Shown here piece by piece: positions 1-12,124 of a stretch of DNA of 49,742 nucleotides (the first letter of the stretch is position 1; each line of letters starts with the position of its first letter). A model generated the notes under the pieces. It searched no databases, was not told the DNA's origin, and worked only from the letters and a program-made list of their open reading frames with translations. A program made the translations under genes and the position numbers. Origin of the DNA: Roseburia sp. 1XD42-34 (GTDB lineage Bacteria; Bacillota; Bacilli; Bacillales; Amphibacillaceae); the NCBI RefSeq assembly GCF_009917385.1, contig NZ_QWLJ01000035.1:1-49742 (forward strand). The letters are read 5' to 3'.

Positions 1-145
1 TTTCTTGTTTCTAGTCAATTCAAGTATAAAAGAATTGGATGTTTGCGTGTATATTTTTTTATGCGCAAATTGTGTGGAAACCCCAACATTTAGTATAGAG
101 CCTAAAAAAATAGCTCCTACCACGATACATGGTAAGAGCTTGAAA

Positions 146-1402
146 TTAATTAAGAACTTTCACAGTTACTGTTTTTACACCCCAACTATATGCAGCTTTT
201 TTGGATGGGACATGCACATCAATCCGATTTCCAACAATATGGCCACCTGTGTCACCAGCAACGGCTTCACCATATCCCTCTACCCAAACTCTTGACCCTA
301 AAGGGATAACACTAGGATCAACAGCAATTACTTTCATATTTGGATTAGCATTTAAATCAATCCCTGTTGTGGTGAATCCTGAGCAACCTCCACAGCTAGC
401 CGTGTAAGCACTCGCGGACATCGTAAAGGTGTTTCCTGAGCTTGTTTGCTTCTCCTTAGCTGTTGATACAGTGCTAGGCTTATTATTTGTTTTCGGTTGT
501 TTATTTGCTAATGTTACTAGATTGTTATCCTGTTCCGCTTCTTTTGTTCCTATTACAACAATCCGATTTTTACTTTTCTCAACAATCTCTTCATCAATGA
601 GGTCTCTGCTTACTTCTTTTCCATTCTCTTTCACGATCTGGTAAACCTTCTTCACCTTGCCAGCTTTCCCTTCAGTGAGGACACGTTCCTCACCTTTTAG
701 CAAATTACTATCTTCTCTCTCTTCTGTCTCAAACGCCAGCTCTTCTGTTACACGATCTTTTTCCGTTTTAACACGGACAATGGAAATGACTGTATCCTTT
801 GCCACTGGCTTGTTTAAAGCAGGCTTCACTTTGTCAGCGCTGTCTTTATTAAATGTTACATTTGATTGTTCAAGTACTTCTGCAACAGTACCTCCAGTCG
901 TCCAAATACGCATCTCATTCTCACCATCGTTAACCGTAATCTCATACGCTTGGTCGATTTTCAAATGCAATCCATCAGTAATGGCATCCCCTTTGGCGAA
1001 AGAAACATCATCACGTTGATGGTACGACAAGTTATTTTCCTTCAAAAATGCATCTATAGTATCTGTAGTTGTGTAATATTCCGTTTGTTTTCCATTGATT
1101 GTCACGAACACTTGCTTTGCTTGTTTGTAGTTGATTTCCATTCCGTTTTTAATGGAATCATTCATGTTGTGGGATAAGTGATCATGCTCTCCGACACGAA
1201 TACCTACTTCTGCCAGTACTTCTTTTACGGTGCTTTTGTGTGTTTTTACCGTTTGGTCTTCGCCATCGTTTGTTATGACTACTTCTGCCTTTGTAGCATC
1301 AAATAAAATGAATCCGGAAAATGCAACAAGTGCTAAAACACCAATAAAAGATAGAACCAGTTTCATTGTCGACGCCGGCATTAGCTTTGAAAACTTTCGC
1401 AT
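146..1402 (-). CDS. yabE: YabE-like cell-wall protein with DUF348 repeats, G5 and 3D domains
   Basis: Membrane-anchored or secreted wall protein of the YabE/RpfB type. A hydrophobic segment at residues ~12-35 is followed by three ubiquitin-like DUF348 repeats (~39-195), a G5 domain (~205-285) and a C-terminal 3D domain (~328-418). The 3D core reads AVDPSVIPLGSRVWV, then AGDTGG and GNRIDVHV, which holds the conserved aspartates. The family resembles resuscitation-promoting factors and is thought to cleave or remodel peptidoglycan. At 418 aa it is near full family length. The ATG at 1402 has GGGAGG seven bases upstream. It lies downstream of tatD on the same strand but is separated by a terminator and about 275 bases, so it probably has its own promoter. 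The exact bond cleaved is not known to me. Confidence 0.9.
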   Translation of the reverse strand: MRKFSKLMPASTMKLVLSFIGVLALVAFSGFILFDATKAEVVITNDGEDQTVKTHKSTVKEVLAEVGIRVGEHDHLSHNMNDSIKNGMEINYKQAKQVFVTINGKQTEYYTTTDTIDAFLKENNLSYHQRDDVSFAKGDAITDGLHLKIDQAYEITVNDGENEMRIWTTGGTVAEVLEQSNVTFNKDSADKVKPALNKPVAKDTVISIVRVKTEKDRVTEELAFETEEREDSNLLKGEERVLTEGKAGKVKKVYQIVKENGKEVSRDLIDEEIVEKSKNRIVVIGTKEAEQDNNLVTLANKQPKTNNKPSTVSTAKEKQTSSGNTFTMSASAYTASCGGCSGFTTTGIDLNANPNMKVIAVDPSVIPLGSRVWVEGYGEAVAGDTGGHIVGNRIDVHVPSKKAAYSWGVKTVTVKVLN

Positions 1403-1536
1403 GCTTTTGCCTCCCTCTTAATGCATTTTGATTATAGTAACAGTTATATGTAAAGTCAAAGTAATTACCGTTACGTTTGCGTTACAATTCCATTACACCA
1501 CAAAAGAGCAAGGCTTTTTATTAGGTTTCTTATTCT

Positions 1537-1562
1537 ATAAACCTTGGTATATCAAGGTTTAT
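1537..1562. repeat. 10-bp inverted repeat upstream of yabE
   Basis: ATAAACCTTG and CAAGGTTTAT are perfect 10-bp arms around a 6-base spacer (GTATAT), between the tatD terminator and yabE. It could be an operator for a dimeric repressor acting on yabE, or a leader hairpin. No protein can be assigned from sequence alone. Confidence 0.5.
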
Positions 1563-1569
1563 GTCAAAA

Positions 1570-1633
1570 ACAAAACAAGGTAAAGGAAGCAGGGTTTTAT
1601 TAAAACTTTCCCGCTGTTTTTACCTTGTTTTTC
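1570..1633 (-). terminator. Intrinsic terminator of tatD
   Basis: AAAACAAGGTAAA (1572-1584) pairs with TTTACCTTGTTTT (1619-1631), and an inner AGCAGGG/CCCGCT pairing extends the stem. On the minus strand it is followed by a T-rich tract, about 45 bases past the tatD stop codon. Confidence 0.7.
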
Positions 1634-1677
1634 CTATTTTTTAACAAATTAATTCAGTTTTATGACAACCGCCCTAA

Positions 1678-2442
1678 TTATAACCGAAAGAGAGAAAGGG
1701 CATTTTTTGTCGTAATTTCACCAATTTCTTCCAAACTAGACCCTCTTAGTGTAGCAATTTTTTCTGCAACTAATTTGACATAAGCTGGTTCATTTCTTTT
1801 ACCCCGATAGGGATGTGGGGCTAGAAATGGTGCATCGGTCTCAATTAACAATCGTTCTAATGGAACTTGGACAGCAACTTCCTTTGGTAAGGTCGCATTT
1901 TTAAAGGTAACTGGTCCCCCAAGTGAGATATAAAAATTCATATCCAAGCAATCCTGTACATAGTCTACAGAATCATTGTAGCAGTGCATGATTCCGCCTA
2001 CTGATTCCGCCTTTTCTTCCTTTAAAATCGAAATAATATCTTCTGTTGCCTCGCGATTATGAATAATAATCGGCAGTTGTACTTTTTTTGCTAATCGTAT
2101 CTGCTTGCGAAATACTTCCTTTTGTACCTCTTTCGGTGACTTGTCCCAATGATAATCCAAACCCATTTCACCAAGTGCTACTACTTTAGGATGAGAAGAA
2201 AGCTCTTCAATCCACCCTAACTCTTGTTCTGTCATATCTACCGCATCAACTGGATGCCAGCCAACCGCAGCATAAATCGTCTCATACTGTTCCGCAATTT
2301 CGATCGCTAATGGAATGGTTTCACGATCAAAGCCAACGACTAACATACGTGTGACACCTGCATCAAAAGCCCGTTTTATTGTTTCTTCACGATCCTCAAA
2401 AAAATCCCTTGCGTTTAAATGCACATGTGTGTCAAATAACAA
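1678..2442 (-). CDS. tatD: TatD-family metal-dependent hydrolase (YabD)
   Basis: TatD-type amidohydrolase-fold deoxyribonuclease. The N-terminal metal motif THVHLN, VVGFDRETI, GWHPVD, GEMGLDYHW, IIHNREA, GIMHCYND and the closing IETDAPFLAPHP are all present, so the two-metal site looks complete. I place the start at TTG 2442, because AAGGAG lies eight bases upstream and the protein then begins LFDTHVHLN like B. subtilis YabD (254 aa here against 255). A GTG at 2451 overlaps the ribosome site and is less likely. It sits between metS and yabE as in B. subtilis. Confidence 0.93.
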   Translation of the reverse strand: MLFDTHVHLNARDFFEDREETIKRAFDAGVTRMLVVGFDRETIPLAIEIAEQYETIYAAVGWHPVDAVDMTEQELGWIEELSSHPKVVALGEMGLDYHWDKSPKEVQKEVFRKQIRLAKKVQLPIIIHNREATEDIISILKEEKAESVGGIMHCYNDSVDYVQDCLDMNFYISLGGPVTFKNATLPKEVAVQVPLERLLIETDAPFLAPHPYRGKRNEPAYVKLVAEKIATLRGSSLEEIGEITTKNALSLFRL

Positions 2443-3010
2443 ATTGTTCACTCCTTAACAACTTTAGGAAAAGAGGCTGAGACATAAGAAATACTATACA
2501 ACAAAAGCCATGATCCATTTCCCTTATATAAAATGCTGTAAGTCAACCACTTCAAGAGTTGTAGAAACATGCTACAACGAGCGAGGCGAGAGATAACGCT
2601 ACTTAAATTCTCCGTTCGTTTAGAGACTTTTTTCATACCATTGTAGTATTAACAGAGACGCCGGGCGCCCGTTTAGCAACGTAAGCGAATGGAACGAATC
2701 AACAGGGATAAAGAAAACATGCCATTAAAACTGGAGTATGCTGACGTTTGGGCGGCAAGCTCGTTTTTACAGCCTTCCTTCTTAGCGACGGACCAATGTT
2801 CATAGGACGATTTGAAGTCGCATCGTGCTAGGTTCATGCGCCGGACGTGGCTAGTCGGTTATTTCGTTATCTCCAAGCACCTCATTTTTACTTTCTTACT
2901 CTTACAAAGAAAGAGCGGATGAAAGAATCCCCCGTTCATTGAAGATTCATTTTAGTGTTCGTTTTTTTAATTAGCTGTTTTAGTTATGTCCCAGCGTCTG
3001 TTACATTCCT
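2443..3010. other. tatD-metS intergenic region, flanked by inverted GAGGCTGAGACATAA
   Basis: No credible gene is present. GAGGCTGAGACATAA (2473-2487) and its near-complement TTATGTCCCAGCGTC (2984-2998, 13 of 15 match) bracket about 500 bases. Inside lie a small hairpin (GTTGTAG/CTACAAC, 2558-2578) and R1 copy A. The inverted termini suggest a mobile-like unit or a processed RNA rather than a plain spacer. Confidence 0.5.
2652..2903 (-). repeat. R1 dispersed repeat, copy A (long form)
   Basis: Member of the R1 family (other copies at 13822, 33741, 39411, 44214 and 47619). The plus strand reads GGGCGCCCGTTTAGCAACGT near the left end and ends with ACTTTCTTACTC. It contains the nested hairpin GCTG...GGGCGGCAAGCTC...CAGC. 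Strand is given so that the AAGTAAGAAAG end is 5'. It lies downstream of metS. Confidence 0.8.
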
Positions 3011-5514
<2,504 letters not shown>

Positions 5515-5543
5515 TTGACAGAAAAAAGAAACACTGGTATTCT
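5515..5543 (+). promoter_or_regulatory. Predicted sigma-A promoter of abrB
   Basis: TTGACA (5515-5520), a 17-base spacer, then TATTCT (5538-5543). The match to the consensus is strong and leaves a leader of about 110 bases before abrB. In B. subtilis abrB is repressed by Spo0A~P and by itself; I did not identify a clear 0A box here. Confidence 0.7.
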
Positions 5544-5661
5544 ATTGCATAGAAAGATGTCGAATTATGACGATTTTTTTAGTTTACTAATTTTGAAGAA
5601 CGCTGGCATGTGCGCCCCAAGAAGGCTGTCCCGTTTTTCGAAAGTATAGGGGGGAAATATT

Positions 5662-5940
5662 TTGAAATCTACCGGAATTGTACGTAAGGTTGATGAACTT
5701 GGCCGTGTAGTTATCCCGATGGAGCTTCGGCGTACGTTGGAAATCCAAGAAAAAGATGCAATGGAAATCTACGTTGAAAATGACAAAATCATACTTAAAA
5801 AGTATAAGCCGAACATGACTTGTCATCTTACTGGTGAAGTATCCGATGATAATCTTTCACTAGCCAACGGCAAAATTGTTCTTAGCCCAGAAGGTGCACA
5901 ACAACTCCTGCAAGAAATAGAATCAAGACTAAATAAATAA
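5662..5940 (+). CDS. abrB: Transition-state regulator AbrB
   Basis: DNA-binding regulator that represses post-exponential genes during growth. The N-terminal SpoVT/AbrB swapped-hairpin domain (residues ~1-50) contains the hallmark GIVRKVDELGRVVIP and LEIQEKDAMEIYV, and the C-terminal ~40 residues form the multimerisation part. 92 aa is close to B. subtilis AbrB. The start is TTG 5662 with GGGGG nine bases upstream. It is transcribed away from metS and converges on rsmI, with a shared terminator between them, as in B. subtilis. Confidence 0.96.
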   Translation: MKSTGIVRKVDELGRVVIPMELRRTLEIQEKDAMEIYVENDKIILKKYKPNMTCHLTGEVSDDNLSLANGKIVLSPEGAQQLLQEIESRLNK

Positions 5941-5946
5941 AGTCTT

Positions 5947-5986
5947 AAAAGACCCGACGCATACATTGCCCGTCAGGTCTTTTTTC
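5947..5986. terminator. Bidirectional terminator between abrB and rsmI
   Basis: AAAAGACC-CGACG pairs with CGTC-AGGTCTTTT around an 11-base loop, followed by a T run on the plus strand and flanked by A residues that give a T run on the minus strand. It serves the convergent abrB and rsmI transcripts. Confidence 0.85.
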
Positions 5987-6015
5987 TATACATCTTATTT
6001 TATATAAACAGAACT

Positions 6016-6912
6016 TTAATTTTTGCCCTCTTCCTCCTCCCCACCTTCTCTAACATGGTACTTTTGATAAACTTCCCGTTTGGAAAGCTCCCTTTCTTTA
6101 GCTACACGTTTGATTGCTTCCTTACTGGATAAGGATTCTGAATTCAAATAATGTTCTACATGCTCAACAATCGTTAAGCTGCTCCACCATAAGTAGTCTG
6201 ACTGTTCTGCTTTCGTTTCCCCTTCCAACACAAGACAGCATTCCCCTTTAATTTCTGCTGTATCTAGATAAGCGATTACTTCATCAGCAGTACCACGCAA
6301 ATAGGATTCGAAACGTTTAGTTAGCTCTCTTGCCAAAGCAACATGTCGATTCCCCATTACATCGCTAATTGCTTGCAGTGTTTCCTTCACACGATAAGGT
6401 GACTCGTAAAACAAGAGGGTTGCTTGTAATGAAGCCAGCCGCTGTAATTCAATTCTCTTTTCTTTTTTCTTTCTAGGCAAAAAACCATAAAAATAAAACT
6501 CTTTAGCAGATAAACCGGAACCAACTAAAGCACATAAAGCTGCATTAGCACCCGGCAAAACAACGACAGGAATATCATGCTGGATTGCGGCTTGGATAAG
6601 CTCATGTCCAGGATCAGAGATTGCCGGCATACCCGCATCGCTCACTAATGCAATCGACTCCCCCTGCATTATTTTCGTTAATAGTTGCTCTCCACGTGCT
6701 AATTTATTATGTTCATGATAACTCATGAGCGGAGTAGCTATATCAAAGTGACGTAATAAATTTTTTGTATTTCTCGTATCTTCTGCAGCAATCAAAGATA
6801 CAGAGCGGAGTGTTGTTAGTGCACGATACGTAATATCTTCTAAATTACCAATAGGTGTCGGTACAACATAGACAGTTGCACGATCTTTTTCAAAACTGTT
6901 TTGCTTATTCAT
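6016..6912 (-). CDS. rsmI: 16S rRNA (cytidine1402-2'-O)-methyltransferase RsmI
   Basis: SAM-dependent tetrapyrrole-methylase-fold enzyme that 2'-O-methylates C1402 in the ribosomal decoding centre (YabC position in B. subtilis). Seen: VPTPIGNLEDITYRA at the N-terminus, AAEDTRNTKNLL, ALVSDAGMPAISDPG and YESPYRV, all signatures of the family. 298 aa is normal. The start ATG 6912 overlaps the end of yazA (stop at 6905-6907), indicating translational coupling. It is the last gene of the yaaO-to-rsmI run. Confidence 0.95.
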   Translation of the reverse strand: MNKQNSFEKDRATVYVVPTPIGNLEDITYRALTTLRSVSLIAAEDTRNTKNLLRHFDIATPLMSYHEHNKLARGEQLLTKIMQGESIALVSDAGMPAISDPGHELIQAAIQHDIPVVVLPGANAALCALVGSGLSAKEFYFYGFLPRKKKEKRIELQRLASLQATLLFYESPYRVKETLQAISDVMGNRHVALARELTKRFESYLRGTADEVIAYLDTAEIKGECCLVLEGETKAEQSDYLWWSSLTIVEHVEHYLNSESLSSKEAIKRVAKERELSKREVYQKYHVREGGEEEEGKN

Positions 6913-7180
6913 TTATCATCACTTCTTTCAGTCTATCCCGAATAAATCGCCATTTTTCTTCTCTTGTTAACTGTTTAATGGTATATTCTTTTTTCATTGC
7001 TTGTTCTTTCGTCTCAAAATATTCCACATAAACCACCTGAAATGGTCCCCGGCCTCTCGTATACTTTGCACCTTTTCCTTCTTGATGCATTTTAAGCCTG
7101 CGTTCCAAATTATTCGTATACCCCGTATAAAGTGTCCGATCTTTACATCTTAATATATAGACAGTGTGTTTATTTTCCAT
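6905..7180 (-). CDS. yazA: GIY-YIG domain protein YazA
   Basis: Small single-domain GIY-YIG nuclease-fold protein (UPF0213). [19 protein letters not shown] carries the split GIY-YIG motif (VYI...YTG), with the conserved arginine in RRLKMH and the glutamate in [13 protein letters not shown]. 91 aa is typical. In-cell function is not established; related proteins have been proposed to act on branched or single-stranded DNA. It overlaps yabB upstream and rsmI downstream. Confidence 0.9.
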   Translation of the reverse strand: MENKHTVYILRCKDRTLYTGYTNNLERRLKMHQEGKGAKYTRGRGPFQVVYVEYFETKEQAMKKEYTIKQLTREEKWRFIRDRLKEVMINE

Positions 7181-7913
7181 AAATAATATCCTTTGCTTCT
7201 ATTGTATATGCCCCATCCTCATCATAAATAAAGAGGGGGGGCAAGATTTTTAAATCTGGTTTACCGTCTCTAGTAGCTTCAATTAATAGCATATTTGCCT
7301 CACGTCCTCGCTTCGGGTAAACAAATTGCAACCGCTTTGGTTCTAATTTATATTGACGAAACAAATGGATAATATCCACTAATCTGCCTGGACGGTGCAC
7401 CATGGCAATCTTTCCACCAGGTCGGACGTATAATTTACAAGCCTTTACCACATCTTCTAATGTGCAATATACTTCATGCCTGGCAATTGTTAAATGTGGA
7501 TTCTCATTATGCTCTGAGGGCAACGGCGTTGGGAAATAAGGTGGATTACAGGTAATGACATCAAAGCTGCTATGACGAAGCAGTTGCTGCAAATGATTTA
7601 AATCAGCATGAAGTATATTTATTTGTTCTGTTAAATTGTTTAATGTCACACTTCTTTCCGCCATTCGATAAATTCTTTCCTGTAATTCCACACCAGTGAT
7701 AAAAGCTCTTGTTTTTCTGGATAATAGTAATGGAATGACTCCATTTCCTGTACATAAATCAAGGATTCTTCCCCGTTTTATCGGTACGTATGCAAAGTGA
7801 GCCAATAAAACAGCATCCAAGGAAAAAGAAAAAACGTCTGGGCTTTGGATGATTTGCATTCCTTTTTCTGCTAATAAATAATCCAATCGTTCATTGTCGT
7901 ATAACTCAACCAT
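7170..7913 (-). CDS. yabB: tRNA1(Val) adenine37-N6-methyltransferase-like protein YabB
   Basis: Class I SAM-dependent methyltransferase of the TrmN6/YfiC group. The SAM loop [15 protein letters not shown] is at residues ~50-64 and the adenine-N6 catalytic motif NPPYF at ~123-127. 247 aa matches B. subtilis YabB. The ATG at 7913 is preceded by AAAGGA. The 3' end overlaps yazA by 11 bases. Assignment to A37 of tRNA-Val is by family; the specific target here is inferred. Confidence 0.88.
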   Translation of the reverse strand: MVELYDNERLDYLLAEKGMQIIQSPDVFSFSLDAVLLAHFAYVPIKRGRILDLCTGNGVIPLLLSRKTRAFITGVELQERIYRMAERSVTLNNLTEQINILHADLNHLQQLLRHSSFDVITCNPPYFPTPLPSEHNENPHLTIARHEVYCTLEDVVKACKLYVRPGGKIAMVHRPGRLVDIIHLFRQYKLEPKRLQFVYPKRGREANMLLIEATRDGKPDLKILPPLFIYDEDGAYTIEAKDIIYGK

Positions 7914-8409
7914 AGATCTATCCTTTCTCCTGCTTTATAAAAAATATGATTAGTACCTGCCACCAAGTGCTACCCTAAAGTCAATGGGATATTCATGCAT
8001 CTTAACTAATGGTTTGTACCATAATAGTGTGCCTAAAGACTGCTTTAAAACAGGCGCTTAGGTACGTTATTTACTTGTACTTGTTGTAACATAGATTATC
8101 CACCATTTGAAATTGGAAGCTTATCTATACTTATAATGATTGATTTAATTAGAATTTGGATTAGCTATTATCATTTTACGCATATAAGCGTCTGTTCAAA
8201 CAAGGTGGCAAACAGAGGTTGTGTTGATTTCATTTGCTTGCCACCTAAGCTAAGCGACGCCGCTAGTTAAATGATTAAAAGCTACTTTCTCTTCATAACA
8301 ACAATAAAAATGATAACAGCTATTTTCATAGTTGATCTATTTCCCCTATTTTCCAACTTCCTTCATTTAAACGCCGTGCAGTCATAACTAAAATAACGTG
8401 AAAAGAAAA
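7914..8409. other. yabB-yabA spacer with an R2 copy and nested hairpins
   Basis: No gene is seen. It contains R2 copy ii (about 8050-8125, ACTTGTTGTAACATAGATTA) and a separate long hairpin: AGGTGGCAA (8203-8211) pairs with TTGCCACCT (8238-8246), enclosed by GCGTC (8188-8192)/GACGC (8256-8260). In B. subtilis yabA and yabB are close neighbours, so this ~570-base gap is an expansion. Confidence 0.45.
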
Positions 8410-8428
8410 GCTGCCCGTTTCAGGCAGC
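8405..8428 (-). terminator. Intrinsic terminator of yabA
   Basis: GCTGCC (8410-8415) and GGCAGC (8423-8428) form a GC-rich stem, followed on the minus strand by TTTTCTTTT, about 55 bases after the yabA stop. A second A/T palindrome (TTTTCCTTT/AAAGGAAAA, 8438-8461) lies between the gene and the terminator. Confidence 0.75.
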
Positions 8429-8480
8429 CAAATTTACTTTTCCTTTAATAGAAAAGGAAAACAAAATTACTTTGTCTATG

Positions 8481-8828
8481 TTATTTCGTCTTATTAAGAA
8501 AGTCTAAGCAGAAGATGCAATCCTCATCTCGTCTTGGACTGCCAAATTCCAGATTACAAATATGGAATCCTTCCTCGTACAGGCGAGCCAAATTATCATA
8601 GCCTTCCCCCGGAAAAGTCTTTTCTTGCTGCTTTGTTTCGTCCGTTACATCAGCATTATTATTTGTATGTTCTAAATGACTGCGCAAATGATGGTTTTCC
8701 ATAGTTAGACGATGATTTTCTTCTAATAGATCACTCAATTTCCCTTTCAAATCACCTAATTGCTCATATAACTCGCCTATTTGTTTTTCCATATCCGAAA
8801 CCTGATCAAATATTCGCCTATTCTTCAC
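8481..8828 (-). CDS. yabA: Replication initiation control protein YabA
   Basis: Negative regulator of DnaA-driven initiation that bridges DnaA and the DnaN clamp. The N-terminal half is a coiled coil ([20 protein letters not shown], then [19 protein letters not shown]) and the C-terminus carries the zinc-binding block HICNLEFGS...[10 protein letters not shown] choose GTG 8828 because GGGGTGA is suitably spaced and the protein then starts KNRRIFDQV, aligning end to end with B. subtilis YabA; an upstream GTG at 8837 sits on the ribosome site. The product is 115 aa. Confidence 0.93.
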   Translation of the reverse strand: MKNRRIFDQVSDMEKQIGELYEQLGDLKGKLSDLLEENHRLTMENHHLRSHLEHTNNNADVTDETKQQEKTFPGEGYDNLARLYEEGFHICNLEFGSPRRDEDCIFCLDFLNKTK

Positions 8829-8841
8829 GCTACTCACCCCG

Positions 8842-9666
8842 TTATTCTGTGGCTTGCGCTAAAATTCCTTCATCAATTAGTTCATCTAACGTATATTCGA
8901 TTACCCGTTCTTTATCAGGTATTTCTATTTGGATGAGTCGTTCCAGGATGTTTAAGCCAACCACTTTACCGCTTCCAAAGGGAGTTTCCATCTTTTCTCC
9001 TAAGTCCGGTAATTCACGTTTAGCTGTCTCATAATCGTCATTCTCATATTTTAAACAGCACATCAATCTGCCACATAACCCAGATATTTTAGCTGGATTT
9101 AATGATAGATTCTGATCTTTCGCCATTTTAATAGATACTGGTTCAAAATCCCCTAAAAAGGTAGAGCAACAAAGCATTCTACCACAAGGACCTATTCCAC
9201 CTAACATCTTTGCTTCATCACGAACTCCAATTTGGCGCAATTCAATTCGCGTTTTAAACATGGCCGCCAGATCTTTTACTAAATTTCTAAAATCCACTCG
9301 GCCATCTGCTGTAAAATAGAATATGATTTTATTACGATCAAATGTATACTCCACTTCCACTAAGTTCATATCTAAGTCATGTTGTTTAATTTTTTCTGTA
9401 CAAGCTTCTAAGGCTTTTTGTGATTGTACCTGATTCTCTACAACCGTTAATTTATCCTTATCAGTCGCTAAACGGATGACTTTCTTTAATGGTAGGACGA
9501 CATCTTCTTCATCGACATGCTTGTTTGTAATAACTACTTTCCCAAACTCTATGCCACGTATCGTCTCTACAATAACATAACTATCTAGTGAAATCGACTC
9601 TCCCCCTGGATCAAAATAATATATTTTACCCGCTTTTTTAAAGCGGACGCCAATTACTTCTATCAT
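8842..9666 (-). CDS. yaaT: PSP1-domain protein YaaT (RicT)
   Basis: Subunit of the RicT-RicA-RicF (YaaT-YmcA-YlbF) complex that affects mRNA processing, Spo0A phosphorylation, competence and biofilm formation in B. subtilis. The PSP1 domain covers residues ~60-145 and is followed by the cysteine-rich [10 protein letters not shown] and [12 protein letters not shown] motifs that bind Fe-S clusters in the characterised protein. 274 aa is typical. The ATG at 9666 follows AGAGGTGA. It is packed against holB and yabA. Confidence 0.94.
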   Translation of the reverse strand: MIEVIGVRFKKAGKIYYFDPGGESISLDSYVIVETIRGIEFGKVVITNKHVDEEDVVLPLKKVIRLATDKDKLTVVENQVQSQKALEACTEKIKQHDLDMNLVEVEYTFDRNKIIFYFTADGRVDFRNLVKDLAAMFKTRIELRQIGVRDEAKMLGGIGPCGRMLCCSTFLGDFEPVSIKMAKDQNLSLNPAKISGLCGRLMCCLKYENDDYETAKRELPDLGEKMETPFGSGKVVGLNILERLIQIEIPDKERVIEYTLDELIDEGILAQATE

Positions 9667-9672
9667 TCCCCA

Positions 9673-10662
9673 TCACCTCTGCATTTGAAGTGTAAGCTGT
9701 TCCATCACTAATGTAGGATGAACATTTTGCTTCAATTTTCGCTTTGCTTGTAAAACAGCCTGTAAATCAGTTAACAGTTTCTCCTGTGAAACGTACATGG
9801 CTGCTCTTTTCAGCAATTCATCAGAAGGGGCGAAAAACACCATCCCAGCTTCATGTTCTATTTGGTAATAAAGAATATCTTTTATGGCAAAAAGCAAGAG
9901 ATCCAATCCTTCTTCCTGCTCATTTCGCTCTTTGAAATGAGTCACCCAATGCTGATGAATGAATAAATAAACATCTTCAGGATTGGTTAAAAGTATTTCA
10001 ACTAATTGTATCACTATCCGTCGGGCTGTGGCAAACGACTCGTCGTGACTTTTGTCCGATGCTTCTTGTAAATTATTTGTAATAGCACTCATTAATATCG
10101 CACTGCGTTGATCCAATCCTTGCTCTATTAATTGCTTTTGAAATTCGCCTGGGTGAAGGGGGCGTAAATCAATAACCTGACATCTGGATCGAATGGTCGG
10201 AAGGATAGCCTGACTATTGTCTGTTAACATAATAGCGGTAGTCTTTTTGCTCGGTTCTTCTAAGAATTTCAAGATTCGGTTAGCTGCATTGACCGTTAAT
10301 GTCTCGGCACCATTAATAATATATACCTTTTGGTCAGACTCCATGCCAGAATATGTAAATTCCTTTTGCAAATTGCGAATCTGTTCTATTTTAATAGATT
10401 GTCCATCAGGATCAATCCAATGCACATCTGGATGATTGCCTGAAGCAATACGTTTACATGCATTACACTTTAAACAAGGGTCAGAAACTGGATTTTTTTC
10501 ACAAAATAACCCTTTAGCAATCAGGAGGGCAATCGCTTTTTTACCAGTCCCTCGTTCCCCCTGAAGCAAATACGCATGAGAAATCCGGTCTTTTCTTATA
10601 CTATTTAAGATAATTTTGCTTGCTAATGGTTGAATGTTAGCAACCTCTGACCATGTTTCCAT
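9673..10662 (-). CDS. holB: DNA polymerase III delta' subunit
   Basis: Clamp-loader AAA+ subunit. It has the P-loop-like GERGTGKKAIA, a four-cysteine zinc module (CEKNPVSDPCLKCNAC), IDPDGQSIKIEQIR, and the SRCQ arginine-finger motif in PTIRSRCQVIDL. The start is ATG 10662, behind AAGGAG six bases away; an in-frame ATG at 10677 overlaps the yaaR stop. The product is 329 aa. It works with the dnaX product encoded at 16430-18121. Confidence 0.93.
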   Translation of the reverse strand: METWSEVANIQPLASKIILNSIRKDRISHAYLLQGERGTGKKAIALLIAKGLFCEKNPVSDPCLKCNACKRIASGNHPDVHWIDPDGQSIKIEQIRNLQKEFTYSGMESDQKVYIINGAETLTVNAANRILKFLEEPSKKTTAIMLTDNSQAILPTIRSRCQVIDLRPLHPGEFQKQLIEQGLDQRSAILMSAITNNLQEASDKSHDESFATARRIVIQLVEILLTNPEDVYLFIHQHWVTHFKERNEQEEGLDLLLFAIKDILYYQIEHEAGMVFFAPSDELLKRAAMYVSQEKLLTDLQAVLQAKRKLKQNVHPTLVMEQLTLQMQR

Positions 10663-10677
10663 ATGTATCTCCTTCAT

Positions 10678-11112
10678 TTACATATATAAGTTAATCAGCA
10701 GACCTTTAATCTCTCCTATTAAGCCGAGTAGGTCTACTGCTTTTTTTTCCTGATTCATTATATCTTCCGTTAATTGCATTAGTTTTTCATCAATTTGTTT
10801 TACAATTGCTAGTTGTCGGTTGTTACCATTCACACTAAAGCTCTGTGATTTTTGTAAACGGAGACCACTGCCTACCGTCTCTCGTAAAAAACCTTTCACT
10901 AATCGTTTAATTTTTGCCAAGTCTTGAAACGAGCGAAATCGAGCCAGCTTTTCCCCTTGCAGTGAAATATTCTTCACAATCACTTGTAGCTCCTGCTGTT
11001 TCATATGTGCGGATTGGGACTGAAGCATATTTTGAAAAGCACGTTTTCCCTCATTAGACATGCGAGGAACATGCGTTTCTGGTTGTGCTCTAACTTCTTG
11101 ACTTATTTTCAT
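10678..11112 (-). CDS. yaaR: DUF327 protein YaaR
   Basis: Conserved Bacillaceae protein (DUF327) of unknown function, 144 aa, predicted mainly helical, with FLRETVGSGLRLQKSQSF in the middle and a final LLGLIGEIKGLLINLYM. No catalytic motif is visible. It lies between yaaQ and holB as in B. subtilis, and its stop codon abuts the holB ribosome site. The ATG at 11112 has AAGGGG upstream. Confidence 0.88.
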   Translation of the reverse strand: MKISQEVRAQPETHVPRMSNEGKRAFQNMLQSQSAHMKQQELQVIVKNISLQGEKLARFRSFQDLAKIKRLVKGFLRETVGSGLRLQKSQSFSVNGNNRQLAIVKQIDEKLMQLTEDIMNQEKKAVDLLGLIGEIKGLLINLYM

Positions 11113-11141
11113 ACCTTCAGCCCCTTTTTCGTTTTTAACCC

Positions 11142-12120
<979 letters not shown>

Positions 12121-12124
<4 letters not shown>

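Noticed and set aside
1403..1677. Possible c-di-AMP (ydaO/yuaA) riboswitch upstream of yabE
   Set aside because: Wall genes of this type can carry one, but the conserved GC-rich core motifs are missing; only a 10-bp inverted repeat and the tatD terminator are present.
2448..2636. 62-codon minus-strand ORF between tatD and metS
   Set aside because: No ribosome site, no recognisable protein pattern, and it lies within the inverted-repeat unit.
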